Below, piece after piece: positions 8,727-10,031 of a stretch of DNA of 10,031 bases (its first letter is position 1; each line of letters starts with the position of its first letter). The DNA lies in contig QHTY01000182.1 in NCBI GenBank assembly GCA_003220985.1, positions 24,181 to 34,211 of the forward strand, in the 5' to 3' direction. A model generated the notes under the pieces. That model searched no databases and was not told where the DNA came from. It saw nothing but the letters and a program-made list of their open reading frames with translations. This DNA comes from Gemmatimonadota bacterium. GTDB taxonomy: Bacteria > Gemmatimonadota > Gemmatimonadetes > Gemmatimonadales > GWC2-71-9. A program made the position numbers and the translations under genes.

Positions 8727-10031
8727 TTGCCGCAGGCGCTTCACAGAGGGGCGCAGCACGCTGCGCCCCTCTTTCTTTTGCTCGCCATCGTGGCTTGCTC
8801 CGAAACCAAGCGCGCTGATGCGCCACCGCCGGCATCCCGTGACGGGCAGTTGTTCACACTGCTGCCCTCGAGCTATACCGGCGTGAACTTCGCCAATCGT
8901 CTGACCGAGACGCGCGACTTCAACGTCTTCACCTATCGCAACTTCTATAACGGCGGTGGCGTGGCGCTGGGCGATCTCAGCGGCGACGGTCTCCCCGAGA
9001 TCGTGCTGACGTCCAACGAGGGCGGCCCGCGACTCTACCTGAACCTCGGTCACTTTCGCTTTCGCGACATCACGCAAGCGGCCGGCATCGAAGAGCACGA
9101 CCGCTGGACCACGGGCGTCACCCTCGCCGACGTCAATGGCGACGGCAAACTCGACCTCTATGTCTGCCACGCCGGCCTGCAGAGCGGCGCGCTGCGCGCG
9201 AACACGCTCTACATCAACCAGGGCGTGACAGACGGGATCCCGCGCTTCCGCGAGATGGCCGCCGCGTACGGCATCGCCGATACCGGATACTCTACGCAGG
9301 CGGCGTTCTTCGACTACGACGGGGACGGCGACCTGGACATGTTCCTGATCCGCAACTCGCCACGTCCGGTCTCGACCATCGCAGTCAAAAACGAGCGCAA
9401 TCAGCGCGACCCGTTAGGCGGGCACGAGCTGTACCGGAACGACGGCGGCCATTTCGTCAACGTGAGCGAGCAGGCGGGGATCTACGGCCCCGAGATCGGC
9501 TTCGGGTTGGGGATCGCCATTGGCGACGTAAACCGCGATGGGCGGCCGGACGTGTACGTCGCGAACGACTTCTTCGAGCGCGACTACCTGTACATCAACA
9601 AGGGCGACGGGACCTTCGACGAGGTGCTCGAGAAGGCGATGCCGCTGTCGAGCTACTTCTCGATGGGTGTCGACATCGCCGACATCGACAACGATGGCTG
9701 GCCGGACATCTACACGTCCGACATGCTGCCTGCGGACGACTACCGGCTGAAGACCACGTCGGCGTTCGAATCCTGGGAGCTGTATCAGGCCAAGGCGCGC
9801 GAGGGGTTCGACCACCAGCTCATGCGCAACATGCTCCAGCACAACAACGGCGACGGCACGTTCAGCGACGTCGCCTGGCAGGGCGGCGTCGCCCGCACCG
9901 ACTGGAGCTGGGCGGCCCTGATCGCCGACTTCGACCTCGACGGTAACAAGGACATCTTCGTGGCCAACGGCCTGGCCAAGGACGTCACGTCGCAAGACTA
10001 CATCGCGTTTCTGTCGAACGATCAAACGCTG
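8727..10031 (+). CDS. FG-GAP/VCBS-repeat (CRTAC/ASPIC-UnbV-like) lipoprotein, 3' end cut by window edge
   Basis: 435 residues are visible and the frame is open at the right edge; relatives are often about twice as long. It is probably a surface or periplasmic lipoprotein with a beta-propeller that could bind glycans or proteins. The N-terminus reads as a lipoprotein signal: polar start with R7, hydrophobic APLFLLLAIVA, then lipobox IVAC with C24 followed by Ser, which favours the outer membrane. Six Asp-rich calcium-type loops are visible: D83-LSGDG, D135-VNGDG, D196-YDGDG, D267-VNRDG, D319-IDNDG and D401-FDLDG, each followed by a strand such as LDLYV or DIYTS. SDMLPADDYRLKTT and WSWAALIADFDLDGNKDIFV are typical of the CRTAC/UnbV-like group. 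No ATG precedes the signal peptide in frame. TTG 8727, directly after the SusD stop, is the only start that keeps a full signal. It lacks a Shine-Dalgarno, so coupling to SusD translation is likely. TTG 8778 or GTG 8790 would destroy the signal. Confidence 0.88.
   Translation, partial: MPQALHRGAQHAAPLFLLLAIVACSETKRADAPPPASRDGQLFTLLPSSYTGVNFANRLTETRDFNVFTYRNFYNGGGVALGDLSGDGLPEIVLTSNEGGPRLYLNLGHFRFRDITQAAGIEEHDRWTTGVTLADVNGDGKLDLYVCHAGLQSGALRANTLYINQGVTDGIPRFREMAAAYGIADTGYSTQAAFFDYDGDGDLDMFLIRNSPRPVSTIAVKNERNQRDPLGGHELYRNDGGHFVNVSEQAGIYGPEIGFGLGIAIGDVNRDGRPDVYVANDFFERDYLYINKGDGTFDEVLEKAMPLSSYFSMGVDIADIDNDGWPDIYTSDMLPADDYRLKTTSAFESWELYQAKAREGFDHQLMRNMLQHNNGDGTFSDVAWQGGVARTDWSWAALIADFDLDGNKDIFVANGLAKDVTSQDYIAFLSNDQTL
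8745..8780 (+). terminator. Intrinsic-terminator-like hairpin inside the FG-GAP gene's signal-peptide codons
   Basis: AGAGGGGCGCAG (8745-8756) pairs perfectly with CTGCGCCCCTCT (8761-8772) around the loop CACG, giving a GC-rich 12-bp stem. The T-rich stretch TTCTTTTG follows at 8773-8780. By shape this is a Rho-independent terminator, 18 bases after the SusD stop. If translation of the next gene begins at TTG 8727, the same bases encode residues 7-18 of its signal peptide. The structure could then act as an attenuator that lowers the third gene's expression relative to SusC/SusD. The T-tract is interrupted by one C, so termination may be partial. Confidence 0.8.

Noticed and set aside
7950..9170. 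406-codon minus-strand open frame opposite SusD and the FG-GAP gene
   Set aside because: It runs across two convincing genes and their junction, has no recognisable domain, and is the expected antisense shadow of GC-rich codons.
9414..10025. 203-codon minus-strand open frame rich in Val, Asp and Arg
   Set aside because: The complementary + strand frame encodes well-formed FG-GAP repeats; the antisense translation simply mirrors the repeated GAC/GTC codons.
7098..10031. A single SusD-propeller fusion broken by a recent nonsense mutation at 8724
   Set aside because: SusD ends at a normal family C-terminus, and the sequence after the stop reads as a fresh lipoprotein signal peptide, so two genes are more likely than one broken gene.

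Overview
The window is GC-rich and reads as ordinary chromosomal DNA from a Gram-negative bacterium with SusC/SusD-type outer-membrane uptake. The base composition and the style of the SusC N-terminus (a signal peptide ending in an Ala-Gln, followed directly by a carboxypeptidase-regulatory-like domain) suggest Gemmatimonadota or a similar GC-rich relative of Bacteroidota. This placement is an inference from protein style, not from a marker gene. I see no tRNA, rRNA, CRISPR, insertion sequence or phage feature.

Layout: two divergent transcription units share a 113-bp control region (3702-3814). The leftward unit holds a large, probably exported protein that resembles (alpha/alpha)6-barrel glycosidases (1560-3701). 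It overlaps by an ATGA junction a sodium/solute symporter of the SGLT type (1-1563), whose 3' end lies beyond the left edge. The rightward unit holds a SusC/RagA-family TonB-dependent outer-membrane transporter (3815-7084), a SusD/RagB-family lipoprotein (7098-8726) and an FG-GAP/VCBS-repeat lipoprotein (8727 to beyond the right edge).

Together these look like a compact nutrient-acquisition locus. SusC/SusD would capture and import an oligomer across the outer membrane, the glycosidase-like protein would process it in the periplasm, and the Na+ symporter would carry the product across the inner membrane. The FG-GAP lipoprotein could be an extra surface-exposed binding partner. The substrate cannot be read from the sequence; a sugar is favoured only because of the symporter subtype and the glycosidase resemblance.

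The most unusual point is the junction after the SusD gene. Its TAA stop is followed at once, in the same frame, by a TTG that is the only plausible start for the FG-GAP lipoprotein. A strong 12-bp hairpin with a T-rich tail, which looks like a classical intrinsic terminator, lies inside the signal-peptide codons of that gene. The third gene may therefore be controlled by attenuation or polarity tied to translation.
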